Positions 10,813-21,630 of a DNA stretch of 64,000 nucleotides are shown one piece after another. The notes beneath the pieces are model-generated. The model searched no databases, was not told the origin of the DNA, and saw only the letters and a program-made list of their open reading frames with translations. Origin of the DNA: Prorocentrum cordatum (taxonomy: Eukaryota; Sar; Dinophyceae; Prorocentrales; Prorocentraceae). Both the position numbers and the translations under genes were made by a program. Within the stretch, counting starts at the first letter, position 1. The number at the start of each line of letters is the position of its first letter. Location of the stretch: assembly GCA_963575745.1 (NCBI GenBank), contig CAUYUJ010016908.1:175185-239184 (forward strand), read 5' to 3'.

Positions 10813-10926
10813 AACAAAGAAAATGACGCCCGGGCCCCACATTTGCGGTCGAGGCGCCGGCCCCCGGCCCTCTGACCCAGTCCCCCGTTATATGTATAAT
10901 CCTGCACCACGGCAGGGCAGGCGGGC

Positions 10927-11262
10927 TCAATAGCCGATTGCGGAGGAGCCCTGTCGATGCGGAGCTTGACCATCCGGACCCGCCGATAGGGATATCATCT
11001 TCTGGCACCCTGCCTCGAGCGTCGCAGCCTCCGTGTAATCATCCTCACCCAGCAGCCCTCCGACATGAAACCCAGCACGCCGAAGGTTCTTAAGGTAGAC
11101 GTTCAAATACTGCTGCCCCTCGCCAATGTGAATGTGGACGATTTTAAGCTCCACCGGCCCGAAGTTCACCCACTTCGGTTTGTTATCGCGCGCGCCGCGA
11201 AAGTTGAAGTGGAAGCCTCCGGGCTGCGCCTTGTCTGCCCACGTCCCTGTGACGTTGACCCC
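10927..11262 (-). CDS. putative terminal exon, unidentified protein with GGLLGEDD motif
   Basis: The minus frame from 11262 down to a stop at 10929-10927 encodes about 110 residues of balanced, non-repetitive composition (…GTWADKAQPGGFHFNF…, …YLNVYLKNLRRAGFHVGGLL GEDDY…, ending SSAIGY). At its upstream edge the minus strand reads TATTTATTTCCAG, a good 3' splice site, with AG at 11264-11263. Beyond it the frame runs into the palindrome repeat at 11325, which is not coding. The GGLLGEDD block recalls the end of von Willebrand D-like domains in algal secreted proteins, but that is a weak inference. The 5' exons were not found. It may be the last exon of an intron-containing gene or a gene fragment. 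Confidence 0.45.
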   Translation of the reverse strand, partial: GVNVTGTWADKAQPGGFHFNFRGARDNKPKWVNFGPVELKIVHIHIGEGQQYLNVYLKNLRRAGFHVGGLLGEDDYTEAATLEAGCQKMISLSAGPDGQAPHRQGSSAIGY

Positions 11263-11319
11263 CTGGAAATAAATATCCGAGCATCGTGCTCCCAGTCGAC
11301 GTGCGTCGACGTGCGTCGG

Positions 11320-11680
11320 CCCTGGAGATGTGCAATGGCCGTTGCACATCTCCAGGGGTCGTCTTGGAGCCGTCTTGGTGCCCTCCCGGAGCCATCTCGG
11401 AGCCTCCTGGGAGCCTCTTGGTGCCTCAAGGGGGCTTAAAGGGGCCCCAAGAGCGTTCGAAGAGGGCCTCAAATATGGTGCGCAATTGCGCACCGTCAGA
11501 CGCCTTCTCGGAGCTCTCTTGGGGTCCTCTTGGGGCCTTCTTGGGATCCTCTCGGGACCTTTTTTGGCCCCCACTGGTCCCTCTTAGGGCCTTGTTGGGG
11601 CCTGTTTTTTTTTTTTGGGGGGGGTTCAAGAGAGCCCGTAGGTCCGCGGGGATCTCCGGAGGTTTGGAGGGCCCGAGGGT
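11320..11680 (+). repeat. degenerate CTTGGGGCC repeat with palindrome at its left end
   Basis: Begins with GGAGATGTGCAATGG and its near complement (11325-11354), the palindrome of the 8740-9300 array, followed by loosely periodic TCTTGGGGCC units. The same low-complexity type recurs at 39590-40110, 51545-51870 and 52020-52590. Confidence 0.65.
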
Positions 11681-12409
11681 GCCTAAATTACATGGACATA
11701 CGTACATCGTGCAGGACATACTTACATCGTGCAGGTGTGATGGCCAGTGCAGTTGGTTGAGGCTGTAGGCGAGGCCTCTCCTTCCTCCTTCCTTCTAGGC
11801 CTCCTCTTCCCGCCTCCCCGTCTCTGCCTGTCCACACTCCCGGAACGAAGGGCTGAGAACGAGATGAATCCGCATCACCTCAGGAAGGCTTTGAACGAAG
11901 CAACGCCAGCCATTACTCAATTGACCGTCGACCGTGATTGCTGACGCATGCGAGCACGGTGCCTGTACCACACGCCGGAAGGATAATTCCCCCCATGCCA
12001 GTGATGCTGGTTCCCAATGCAATGCGACTCCCTCCTCCTCCTCCTCGCCGTCTGCTTTCTTCTCCTCCTCCGCCTACCTCTCGCCCTCCTCGTCCTTTTT
12101 CTATGGAGCGCGGGCGGGCCCGAAGACGCTGGTGACTGTCTGCAAAGAAGAGACGCTACTGAGCAGCCGCCCGCCTGGTAGGACCGCGTCGGGCGTTCCC
12201 GACGGGCGGCTCGCGCCAGAACGGCCCCAGTCGACACTACGCGGGCGGACAAACTCCCCCCCCCCCCGAGGTCGCCGCCGAGTCTGCACGACAGCTGGAA
12301 TGTAATCCGCCGCCGCGCCTGCACGGCAATGCCGTGTTAAAAAGCCCGTGGACTGTCTGGCTGGGTTTATATTTTCTTCTGGATGACCCTCCCCGCTACT
12401 AACGTCGGT
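11681..12409. other. no gene recognised
   Basis: Contains ACATACGTACATCGTGCAGG duplicated at 11694-11732 and a short CTCCTC run near 12030. No domain, RNA gene or regulatory signal is recognisable. Confidence 0.5.
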
Positions 12410-12790
12410 ACGAATGCACCCCTGTGCCTGTATACACATCCAGCATGTACATCGCTGTGCCTGCGTACACCACAAAGCCCGTGTACACCTCCAGGGCACG
12501 GCCCCATACCCCCGTTGCCTGCGCGGACAACAGTAAGTATCTTTGCGTACGACAATGCTGGACACCACCGCGCCTGTGTGCACCACAATTGCCGCCGCAG
12601 CCGGCGTGTGCGCTATGCACGCCGAACTGCTCGTTGTTTCCACTGCTGGGTGTGCCACCGCGCCTGCGTGGGTGCCACATCAGCCTGCGCGCGCCTCGCG
12701 CCTCTACATACCACAAGCAAATGCCTGCGCACGCTGCAAACACGTTCCGCGCGCACTACGAACAGCATACCTGTGCGCTAAACAACACTC
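12410..12790 (+). repeat. degenerate ~18-bp array, locus 2
   Basis: Same kind of array as 7066-7790 (GTGCCTGTATACACC, GCGCCTGTGTGCACCACA units) and same strand, including CACGTTCCGCGCGCAC near 12740. It leads into the G-quadruplex and palindrome at 12823-12905. Confidence 0.6.
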
Positions 12791-12822
12791 GCTGCTGCAA
12801 CGGGGGTGGGTGGGGCGGCGGG

Positions 12823-12905
12823 CGTTATGTTATCTACTGGGTGGGTGGGTGGGTTGGAGGCCACATAACGCGCGTTATGTGTTCGAGTATAAAAACTTGA
12901 GCTCG
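12823..12905 (+). repeat. palindrome plus G-quadruplex composite, locus 2
   Basis: Half-palindrome GTTATGT (12824-12830), then GGGTGGGTGGGTGGG (12839-12853), then perfect palindrome CACATAACGCGCGTTATGTG (12862-12881), then ATAAAAACTTGAGCTC and a (GGA)n tract. The order is the mirror of 6956-7030, yet the G-rich run and the (GGA)n stay on the + strand in both. Confidence 0.8.
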
Positions 12906-12907
12906 AG

Positions 12908-13040
12908 AAGGAGGAGGAGGGAGGAGGAGGAGGAGGAGGAGGAGGAGGAGGAGGAGGAGGAGGAGGTGGAGGAGCAGGAGCAGGAGGGAGGAGGATGAGG
13001 AGGAGGAGGAGGAGGAGGAGGAGAAGGAGGAGGGGGAGGA
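12908..13040 (+). repeat. (GGA)n microsatellite
   Basis: About 130 bp of GGA triplets with GGAGCAGGA interruptions, directly after the palindrome composite. Confidence 0.9.
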
Positions 13041-13176
13041 ATGAGGAGGGGTTCCCGGCCCAGGGCGCCCCCGGGACGCCCAGGGAGGAGGCCTCCCCCG
13101 CTCCTAACTATGGAGATCGCGGAGGCCTCCTCGGAGAGCCTGAAGCCCACCACACCCTCGGTTGCTGCCATCATAC

Positions 13177-13345
13177 TTAAGGGCCACATCCAAACCATAC
13201 TTTCGAGCGCCCAGAAGGGTATCGAAACAGTGTCGAACAAGTATCGCCCCGGGCCCGACGCGTGACCACCCTCCAGTTTCCATGCTTTCCTGGTGCTCGC
13301 AACCCTTTCTGGTGATCAAGGCTATAAGTTGGAACATCGTAAACC
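13177..13345 (+). repeat. dispersed repeat family J, copy 1
   Basis: Begins ACTTAAGG(G/A)CCACATCC and includes TATCGAAACAGTGTCGAAC and TTTCTGGTGATCAAGGC. A second copy at 29794-29965 has the same orientation and most of the same sequence. Non-coding as far as I can see. Confidence 0.7.
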
Positions 13346-13387
13346 ACACCTTCCACACCTCCCGAATCTCTCCTTCTTCCGGGACAT

Positions 13388-13818
13388 GCTCACCCAGGAC
13401 TCCCAGGGAGGCCTCCACGGCCTCTGGAGCCCGCGGAGGCCTCCTCGGAGAGCCTGGGGCCCATCACACCTTCAGCACCTCCCGAATCCCCGCCATTTTC
13501 GGGGACCTGCTTCAGCAGAGACAGAAGTACCACTACCACCAGCTAGGGCGGTGGCCGCTCCCTCCCCTCGAGCTGGTGGCACCTCCTTCCGGGAACTCTC
13601 TGGAGGCATGCCTGGCACGAGGTGCCACCAGCTCGAGAGGACGGGACAGCCACCTCCCCCAGCTGGTGGTAGTGGTACTTCTGCCTCTGGTGACTGCTGG
13701 CCCAGGACTCCCAGGGAGGCCTCCACGGCCTCTGTAGCCCGCGGAGGCCTCCTCGGAGAGCCTGGGGCCCACCACACCTTCAGCACCTCCCGAAGCCCCG
13801 CTATTTTCGGGGACATGC
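13388..13818 (+). repeat. ~121-bp direct duplication split by a MITE
   Basis: 13388-13508 and 13697-13818 are near-identical (CCCAGGACTCCCAGGGAGGC...TTTTCGGGGAC). A third, weaker copy lies around 13080-13170. MITE B sits exactly at the junction of the first two. Confidence 0.75.
13512..13693 (+). mobile_element. MITE family B
   Basis: A 182-bp element. The terminal 33 bp match at 31 positions between left (TCAGCAGAGACAGAAGTACC...) and the complement of the right (TCACCAGAGGCAGAAGTACC...), both running into ACTACCACCAGCT. Pairing continues inward through CTCGAGCTGGTGGCACCTC. A 5-bp target duplication CTGCT flanks it (13507-13511 and 13694-13698). No coding capacity. It interrupts a tandem duplication, which gives an internal check on the insertion site. 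Confidence 0.82.
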
Positions 13819-14477
13819 TGGCCCTGGCCAATGGAGATCTGGGTCCGTCAGGCTTCGCTGGATCCTGCGAGATCCCGCAGGATCCCCCAGCATCCTGCAG
13901 GATACTGCGACCAAGCCCAGGTCAATGCACCCATGCCCCCCTGCAGGGGTTCTACAGGATGCGGCGCTCTGGCTGACCCCCGCTTGCAGTGAGCCCCGTC
14001 TCTTGAGCCCCGACTTGCCCGAGGCCATCTGGATCGAACATTGAGCAGGCACCGACCGTCCCGGCAGTCCTGTAGGCCTACCACGACGTGTTCTTAGAAC
14101 CCAACAATGTTGCAAAAACAAAACCAAGTCTCTTAGAACACAAACCCGATGTGCTTAAACGAGACAGTCTCACCGATAGAAATTCGAAACACATTTCGTG
14201 CAAGCACATTATTTGGCGGGCCTATGGGTGAGCCAAGACGCCTCGCCACTGCTTGACAACGGGCCGTGCGACGTCTGTCTGATGGGGCCGCCCGAGGCTG
14301 CCCGAAGAGGCCGTCCCGAGGCCCTCCGTGGGCCTATGGCCGTTCCGCGCGACCACGCGGACGGCCCCGAAGAGGGCAGCAAGCGTCCAGACAGAGGGCA
14401 GGCAGAGGTCCCCCGCATCGTCCGCGTGTGACCAGCGTTTGATGTGTCCGGGGCGCCTCGAGGTCTACAGAGCAGGA
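13819..14477. other. no gene; short dispersed motifs
   Basis: CCTGCAGGAT-type motifs at 13860-13920. At 14040-14105 a block (GAGCAGG...ACCGTCC...TAGGCCTACCACGAC) is shared with 43035-43100. No domain recognised. Confidence 0.5.
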
Positions 14478-14844
14478 GATGGAGAGGGGGCGAGAGAGAG
14501 CGAGAGACTGTATGGAGATCGATGCACATGTATACACGTGGAGAGTGAAAGAGATAGTTTGAGGGACGGCTAGAGATGAGTGAGACAGGGCGAGAGATCC
14601 GATATATATATATATATATATATATAGAGGGAAAGATAAAACAAACAAAGAAGAACGTTGAGATGGAGAGAGAGAGAGAGAGAGTGCACGAACGAGATAG
14701 AGAGGGAGATCATGAGAGATAGAGACATACACATAGAGGGAGAGATATAGAGAGAACGAGCGAGAGAGAGAGAGAGAGAGAAAGAGACATACAGCGAAAA
14801 CAACGTAGAGAGAGGGAGGAATAGAGAGAGAGAGAGAGACAGGT

Positions 14845-14899
<55 letters not shown>

Positions 14900-15204
14900 T
14901 GGTGATGCATACGCATGGATAGAAATGTATGGACATGGAGTGCGATAGAGGGAGAGAGAGACATCTATAGAGAGAGAGAGAGAGAGAGAGAGAACGCCAG
15001 GGAAATAGACGGATACTAACGGGCGACTAAGAGCCAGAGATCTGAGCGAGATGGAAGGAGATAGAGAAGGGTAGAAAGAGAGAGCGACAGAGAGAAAGAG
15101 AGAGAGAGAGAGACAGAAAGCAACCTAGCAGTGTAAGCGGGAGAGAGAGGGAGAGATAACACAACAAACAAAACACAAGTGACGGGGATAATGAGAGGAG
15201 ATAG

Positions 15205-15235
<31 letters not shown>

Positions 15236-15281
15236 GGAGAGAGAGAAAGAGAGAGAGAGAGAGAAACAAAAAGAGAGATAC

Positions 15282-15320
<39 letters not shown>

Positions 15321-15352
15321 AACAAAAGAGAGAGAGAGAGAGAGAGAGAGAG
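14478..15352 (+). repeat. (GA)n-rich region, ~870 bp
   Basis: Long imperfect GAGA tract with short TATATA inserts (about 14602-14625 and 15281-15290). Homopurine on the + strand over most of its length. Confidence 0.92.
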
Positions 15353-15497
15353 CGCGACGCGCGTGGGGCGGCACGGCCCTTGGTCGCGCCACGTACGTCG
15401 GGTCTCCTGTGCCGCGGCGCGTGCCCCCCCCCCCCTGTGCCACCTCGCCGCGGGCACTCGGCCTCTCGGCGTCGCTGAGAAGGGGGCAGCGTCCCTG

Positions 15498-15660
15498 CTC
15501 CTCCTCCTCCTCCTCCTCCCCTCTTCTTCCTGTTCCTCTTCCTCCTCCTCCTTCCTCCTCCGCCTCCCTCCTTCTTCCCACTCCTCCTCCTCCTCCTCCT
15601 CCTCCTCCTCCTCCTCCTCCTCCTCCTCCTCCTCCTCCTCCTGCTCCTCCACCCCCTTCC
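15498..15660 (+). repeat. (CTC)n microsatellite
   Basis: Pyrimidine-rich triplet tract, purest at 15582-15645. Confidence 0.9.
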
Positions 15661-15829
15661 CCCGCCCCCTCTCCCTCCTTCTCTGTTCGCGCCTTCCAGC
15701 GCGCCCGCGTCGCGGACTGAGACCCTACAACGTACCGCAGCCCCATCTGCGTGACCTGACCAGAGAACATGGCCCAAAATGCTGTGACACGTGATGGTCA
15801 TGTGTTGCACGAGCTAGATGGGATGCGCG

Positions 15830-16250
15830 CGCGCTGCACGACTCTTCAACGTTCGCAGCCCTCCTAGGGAGGCGAGGTGTAATTCCGACGATTTCCAGAC
15901 GACACGTCGCTGGACCCCCCATCAGCTCATGCCAGTGACGCCAATGTCGTAATTGCCGGCCCCCCACGCACGTCAGACGCCACTCCGCTGGACACCCCAG
16001 CAACCCTCGAGAGAGCGACAGATTAACGTCCGCAGCTCTCCCGGGAAGGCGAGTTCTAGATCCGACGCCTTGAAGGTATCACGACGCTGGACCCCCCAGC
16101 AGCCGTTGAAAGGGGCGATCAGGGAGGCGAGGTCTACGTACTGGACAGGCCTTTAAGACGCCACTCGGCTAGACTCCTCGACAGCCCCAGACAGTGGCAA
16201 CAGTTTCGCAGTCCGCAGCCCCCTGGCGATGGCGAGGTAGGAGGCAGGCT
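15830..16250 (+). repeat. degenerate 75-100 bp tandem repeat
   Basis: Recurrent CGCTGGACCCCCCA(G)CAGC and CCGCAGC(C/T)CTCCCGGGAAGGCGAG blocks (the former at about 15910, 15985, 16084 and 16165) with uneven spacing. An old, diverged array. Confidence 0.5.
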
Positions 16251-17739
16251 CGACGGCAGGCTAGCAGGCATGTAAATTCACGTAGGTAGAAAAGTGGGAG
16301 AGGAGGGTAGCGGGAGGAGGGGAAGGAGAGGACGGCAGCATTCTATTCAAAACGATTACCCAGCACAGGAGGGTTGGGACAAATTGTCGAAGACAACAAA
16401 TGGCTTGCACAGGAAAGTGTTCGCTCGAATATTGCCGACGGACAACCGGAACCATGAACCCGAATCCGCATCGATTAATCATGGCGCGGTCAACCCCGAG
16501 GCGGCTGCGTAGAACAACAAAATATGCAAAAACGATGAATACCCGGAGTCGCGGCGGCATTGCGGGGGGGAATCAGGAAAGGGGGGGTGGAGGATGAGGG
16601 AAGGGGGGGCAATGAGAGCATGCTCCAGCCCAGCAAACTCCACGCAAACTCTTGGCATTGCCCAAGGCCCTGGACCCACTGACAAGCGTGTCAGACTGTG
16701 TGACAGACTCCCGGCGGCGGTTCCAACATCAGTTCCTCATCCCCGTTCTCCGGTTGCAAATCTTGCGCGACGCCATGCGTCGCGCGCGTGGAAATGTAGC
16801 AAAGAGCGAGCAAACGCCTACCAGAGCAGTCGTGGTCACCATGCAGGCTCCTGGTAATACAATAATGCCCTGGGGCCCCGAGGCTCTGCTCAGTTTGAGC
16901 CTGCGTCTCCAAATGTCAAATGAATACACCAATCGAAGGAGTGTGACAAACCGAAAGGATATGAGGCTTCAGCAATTACTAAGCCCTTCGGAACCACGCG
17001 AGCCTATATTGAAAAAGCGGTCGTTGCCAGGGAAAAAAACAAAGCACTGGAGAACTAGAGAAGTTGTCCCGTGCAAGCGCTGCGAACTTGGTGAAAGCAT
17101 CGCCGTGGATTGGCGTTACTTGCTCCTATTCCCCGGCCCGCTGGTCGAAGCTTGGCTCTTGGACCGTTCCCCACTTGCTCCTCGTCTTCGTGGGCGAAAG
17201 TGCCAGCAGCTCGACGAGGTGCTTGGGATGGAAGCGACTGAAAGCGGCGCCTGGTATGGAACAGGCCGCAGCAAACTGACCACACAATCCTGATGTTGTT
17301 TGAAGCACCCCTTGCCCAAGCTGCCCCCAGGATCGCCAAGGGTGCCCCCCGAGGCCTCCAGAGCATCAATCACAAGGCCCACTGGACCCCAGGCAAGGGC
17401 TCCAAAATGGAGCGAAAAGGTGGGGGTACCTCGGGCCAGGGGTACCTTGAGCAATCCCGAAACACTCCTCCCTGGAAAATGAATGAGACGCGTGCTGGAA
17501 TTTAGATGCGCCCGCCGATCCGCGAACCCTACTGTGCGCCCTCCCTCCTCCTGCCCAGCATTCCTCCGCCATCCACCCTACCTCCTCAACCATTACTCAA
17601 TATGAATACTACTCTCCCTCTTTGACGTCTTGGGAGTAGCCGCCCCCCCGCGTACTGATTTTTTACACACAGGTTTCCCCGGAATTGGGCTTTCGCCCGC
17701 AATTGTCCCCCAAATTCTGCTCTCGCTGAGGCGCCGGCC
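16251..17739. other. low-repeat stretch, no gene recognised
   Basis: Contains a 642-nt open frame on the + strand (16652-17293) of fairly normal composition, but without any motif, signal sequence or neighbour that would support it. Minus frames over 17100-17300 are equally plausible. I do not call a gene. Confidence 0.4.
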
Positions 17740-18060
17740 TCATTTTCGGGCTCCGCTCGTTCCGAATCGTGTTCCCGCTGCAACGCTGGCCTCATTTCCG
17801 CCGGCGCCTGCGCGCCCGAGCCGGCGCCCGGGCCGGTACTCGGGCCGGGTGTGGAGCCGGTTCCGGCCGGCGCCAGAAAATCGATCTCCGAGGCGGCGCC
17901 GGAAAAAGGACATTTCAATACATTTTTTTGTTTTTGGGAAAATGCTGCATTTTTGTTTCCGGCGCCCAGGAGGCCTCCTCGGCCGATTCCGACGCCCAGG
18001 CCGGCGCCCGAGCCGGCGCCTGGGCCGGACGCCCGAGCCGGCGCCCTGGCCGTAGGAGGA
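17740..18060 (+). repeat. dispersed repeat family O, copy 1
   Basis: GGAGCCGGTTCCGGCCGGCGCC followed by an AAATCGA..TCCGAGGCG block, a T-rich middle (TTTTTTTGTTTTTGGG) and CCGATTCCG. Related to 19370-19600 in the same orientation. A module CGCTCGTTCCGAAT...CCCGCTGCA precedes it here and follows it there, so the order is permuted. Confidence 0.6.
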
Positions 18061-19369
18061 AACGGCTTGCGGGGGGGTCGGGCGCGCGGGGGGCGGGCGG
18101 AGGCGTCGCCGGCGCCCAACGGGCCCCGGGGGGCTCCACGTTGGATTTCCCAGGCTGCGCCAAGCGCGCACGCGTTACTTGCCCGCGCGCTCACATTCGC
18201 GCAAGCGCATCCCAAGAAACTATGATTTGGATCGGAATCGGGCGACAACGGGCATGGGGCGCCTGTCAAGGCTGCTTCTGGGAGCGATTGCTGCTGGCTC
18301 GACACGCGCGATATGCACGTGACGACTTTTGGAGGACGGGCGCTGCGCCGTCCAATCCAACGCAACAATGGCGCGGTCCGGGGCGCGCGGCCGTCGCGGC
18401 ACACGGCGGTCGACGTGACCGCATGGGGCGCGCGGTCGGTCGCGCGGTCTTTGCGGGCCATTCGGCCGACGCTGCCGGGTCGCCCTCAAACAGCCCGCCA
18501 AGAATACGCAAATGCGCAATGCGCCAGCGCGCCGCCAGGATATCGCCCTGAAAACCACCTGTTCACTCTGAACGCCGACTGCGCGCCTCGCTGAACCAGC
18601 GAAGTGTTTTGTCGCAGTTGTGCCGATTCTGTTTTGACTCTGTACTGATTCCGTACTGATTCCTTCGATTCCCCTGTGCCCCGGGGACCATCGGGCCGCG
18701 GCCCGAGCTCCCGCCTCGGCGGCATGGTTTTTCCAGGGGCGCGGAAGAGTTTTGAGGGGGAGGGGAGCGGGGGGGGAGGCGGAACGATTTTTGGGGCGCA
18801 TCGGGCGGCCGAACCACAGATTTCCGGGCCCAGTGCGCGCGCCCAACATGGCAGGCGCGGGCGCGCGCGCGAGATCTCGACCGTCGGCGCATATGTAAGT
18901 TCATACCCCGCCCCGCGCGCGGGAATGGAAACTTGCGTTGCGGTTACAATCGACCGCGCGGCCGTCGCAACTGCATCGCATTGCTCAGCGCGCAAAGCGC
19001 GCGAGCAGCATGGGGGGCTTTGCGGTCTCGCATGAGAAGTACGCGGAACCGAACCGAACGGTCGGCGGCGCCCGCTCCTGCGCCGCGCGCGAGGCCATCG
19101 CGCCAGCGCAGGACGCTACAAGGGACTGGGCCGTCGCCCTGGGGCGCGGGCGCGGCGCGAGGCCCGCGCGGGTCTCTCGCGCCAAACATGCGCAACAGGG
19201 TCGGCCCGCCCGCAGGCTGGCGCTCGCGGGCGACACGACGCCAGCGCCGACTGCGAGGCAGACTGGGCGCGGAGGATTCCTGAGAGCCTCGGGAAGGGGC
19301 AGCGGGCCGCGATGGAATCGGCGCGGTCGTTGGCGCCCCCCCCGCCCCCGCCCCCCCCTGCAAGCCGAC
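18061..19369. other. GC-rich, CpG-dense sequence without recognisable genes
   Basis: Rich in GCGCGC and CGCGCG. Many frames stay open because of composition. CTGTACTGATTCCGTACTGATTCC is a local duplication near 18640. No domain recognised. Confidence 0.5.
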
Positions 19370-19660
19370 TCCTCCTACTGGCCGGCGCCCAGGCCCGGTC
19401 CGGAGCCGGTTCCGGCCGGCGCCGGAAAATCGAGTTCCGAGGCGACGCCGAAAAAAGGCCATTCCAATACACATGTTTCTTTCTGAAAAATTCTGAATTT
19501 CTGCTTCTGGCGCCTTGGAAGCCTCCCGGGCCGATTCCGGCGTGCTTCCGCTCGTTCCGAATTGTGCTCCCGCTGCAGCGCGGGCCTCATTTCCGCGCTT
19601 CCGCTCGTTTCGACTCGTGCTCCCGCTGCAGCGCTGGCGTCATTTCCCGTGTCATGCCAC
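19370..19660 (+). repeat. dispersed repeat family O, copy 2
   Basis: Same blocks as 17740-18060 (GGAGCCGGTTCCGGCCGGCG, AATCGAGTTCCGAGGCG, GGCCGATTCCGGCG), then two tandem copies of CGCTCGTT(C/T)CGA...CCCGCTGCAGCGC to about 19660. Confidence 0.6.
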
Positions 19661-19989
19661 GGCATGCAATGCAATGTTAGGTTCATACTACGCTTCGCGG
19701 TGCTCTTCTACGCCATGCCACGCCGTGCTCTACAATGCATCGCGTACCCTTTCGGGATCATTGCCCTGCTCGACATCCGACTGTGCGAGTAGAGAGGGGA
19801 TCTGCGCCATGGTAAGGGATGGGAGGGAGGGGTAGGATGCCAGATATGACGCGAGCGCACCTAGGTTGGCTTCCCCCCCTCCTCGTCGTCGCCCCCCTTA
19901 TTCCTCCTCTACTCCCTGATCAACGTGATCCTTGAAGAGGTGGGGGGGCAGGACAAGAAGAGGAGGAGAGACGCCATCCTTATTCTTAT

Positions 19990-20165
19990 TCTCCTCCTCC
20001 TCCTCCTCCCCCCCCCGCCTCCACCTCCTCCTCCTCCTCCTCCTCCTCCTCGTCCTCCTCCTCATCCTCCTCCTCATCATCATCCTACCCTTCCTCCCTG
20101 CTCAGCCAAGTCCTCCTCTTCCCCCTCACGATGCTCCTCCTCCTCCTCCTCCTCCTCCTTTTTGA
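19990..20165 (+). repeat. (CTC)n microsatellite
   Basis: Imperfect CTC/CAT triplet tract. A further tract of the same kind, about 90 bp, lies at 20398-20490. Confidence 0.9.
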
Positions 20166-20490
20166 CGCTGGCCAGACTCTTAACGTGATGCTCGCAGCGC
20201 TCGTGTGGCACATGGTGCAGAAAGAATGCCGACGAAGCGCAATGCTGGACAATTCAAAGCGAATTAGGCGGCAGGCCCGTGCGGAACCGGAACTGCAAAG
20301 AGCAACGGTAAAAGCTGAGTACCCAAAAGGCGCAGAGGAACGGTGCCTGCCGCCGACGAGGAGGGATACATATAGAGAGAGAGAGAGAGAGACTCGAAAT
20401 CCTCCTCCTCCTCCTCCTCCTCGTACTCTTCCTCCTTCTCCTCCAGCTCCTCCTCCAGCTCCTCCTCCTCCTCCTCCTCCTCCTCCTCCC

Positions 20491-21084
20491 GAAACCCCTC
20501 CATTTCCGAGCGCCTGGCCTCCCTCCTCCGTGCCCCCGTCCTTCCTGCTCCTCCCTCCTCCCGCGCGCTCCTCCTGCCTGTCGTGCCCACCCTCCTCACT
20601 CGTGCTGCTCCCCTCTGCCCGCCTGCGTGCCTGCCCACCCGCCCTGCCTGCTTTGCCCCGCCGGGCCGCTCACCCCACCGACCCACGTTGCCTCGTTGTG
20701 TTGCCTGCCTGCGGGCCTGCCTGCCTACCTTACTTCGAGTTCGCCTCGTCCCCTGCGACACATCATCCTGAGGAGAGGGAGGAGACGAGGAGAGACGAGG
20801 AGATGTGCCCCGCCCCCGTTCCCTCTTCCTCCAACTCCGCCGTCTCCTCCACTCCTCAGCACTCAGTATCATGATCCTCCGTATCTGTTTTTCCGCCCTC
20901 ATCCTGCCTCTACCGCCACTCTCCTCCTCAAGCCTTGTCCTCCCCGTTCTGGACCCTTTCACGTATAAACAATTCCTCGCCGTCGCACCCCCAGCCGCGT
21001 CGGTAAGGCAGGCCGGGCGTTTTGTCTAGGACTTCCTCGCCATGTATGATCCCGAAGCCGGGAGTTTGCATCAAGTTCACGGAT
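20491..21084. other. C-rich sequence, no gene recognised
   Basis: CCTGCCTGCC-type runs near 20620-20730 and CTCCTC fragments. A long Pro/Arg-rich frame over 20131-20874 simply follows the triplet repeats. Confidence 0.5.
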
Positions 21085-21400
21085 GGAGGGCGGATCCTTT
21101 TCAACATGTGGCTCTCGCTTGAACGCCGCGCGCACTCGTTTTAACAATTTACAACCGTTTAGCGGATGGAGAACAGGTGGTTTTCAAAATGTTGCTTTCG
21201 CCTGGGCGCCGCACACATTCGTGGTAAATGTTTGTAGCAACTTGACGGGTGAAGGCCAGGACCTTTTCAAAATTGTGCTTTTGCCGCAGAGCCACGCACA
21301 TTCGCCTTAGAAGCTAGCAGCACTTTGAAGGATGGACGGCGGGAGGTTTTCAAACTATGGTTCTCGTCTAAGCACCGCGAACACTCGTCTTACAAACTTC
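21085..21400 (+). repeat. ~82-bp tandem repeat, forward array
   Basis: Four diverged units marked by (C/T)TCGC(T/C)T..GCGCCGC(G/A)CACA(C/T)TCG at about 21112, 21192, 21275 and 21356, each preceded by TTTTCAA. The complement of this unit forms the array at 46270-46545. Confidence 0.65.
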
Positions 21401-21427
21401 CGACAAGTTGGTGACTTCGTACGGTCG

Positions 21428-21630
21428 ACATCCCAGAATTGGTGTTCTAGCGCGATGTAGGCTCGTCAGGACATAGTAGTCCCGTTGATTTGCGGTGTCC
21501 CGTTGATTTGCGGTGATTTAGTCCCAGAATTTGTGTTCTGGCACGATGTAGAATTGTCAGGACGCAGCGATCACGTGGATCCGCGGCGTTGAAGTCCCAG
21601 GAACGGGGCTTCGGCACGATTAAAGGTTCT
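21428..21630 (+). repeat. 73-92 bp degenerate tandem repeat
   Basis: TCCCAGAATT(G/T)GTGTTCT at 21430 and 21522 and a diverged TCCCAGGAACGGGGCTTC near 21595, each followed by an (A/G)CACGAT(G/T)-like block. CCCGTTGATTTGCGGTG is duplicated at 21481 and 21499. Confidence 0.6.

Noticed and set aside
16652-17293. 213-codon open frame in low-repeat sequence
   Set aside because: No motif, start context or neighbour supports it, and opposite-strand frames look equally protein-like. GC-rich DNA gives such frames by chance.
20131-20874. 247-codon Pro/Arg-rich frame
   Set aside because: It begins in a CTC repeat and follows CCTGCC-type low complexity throughout.
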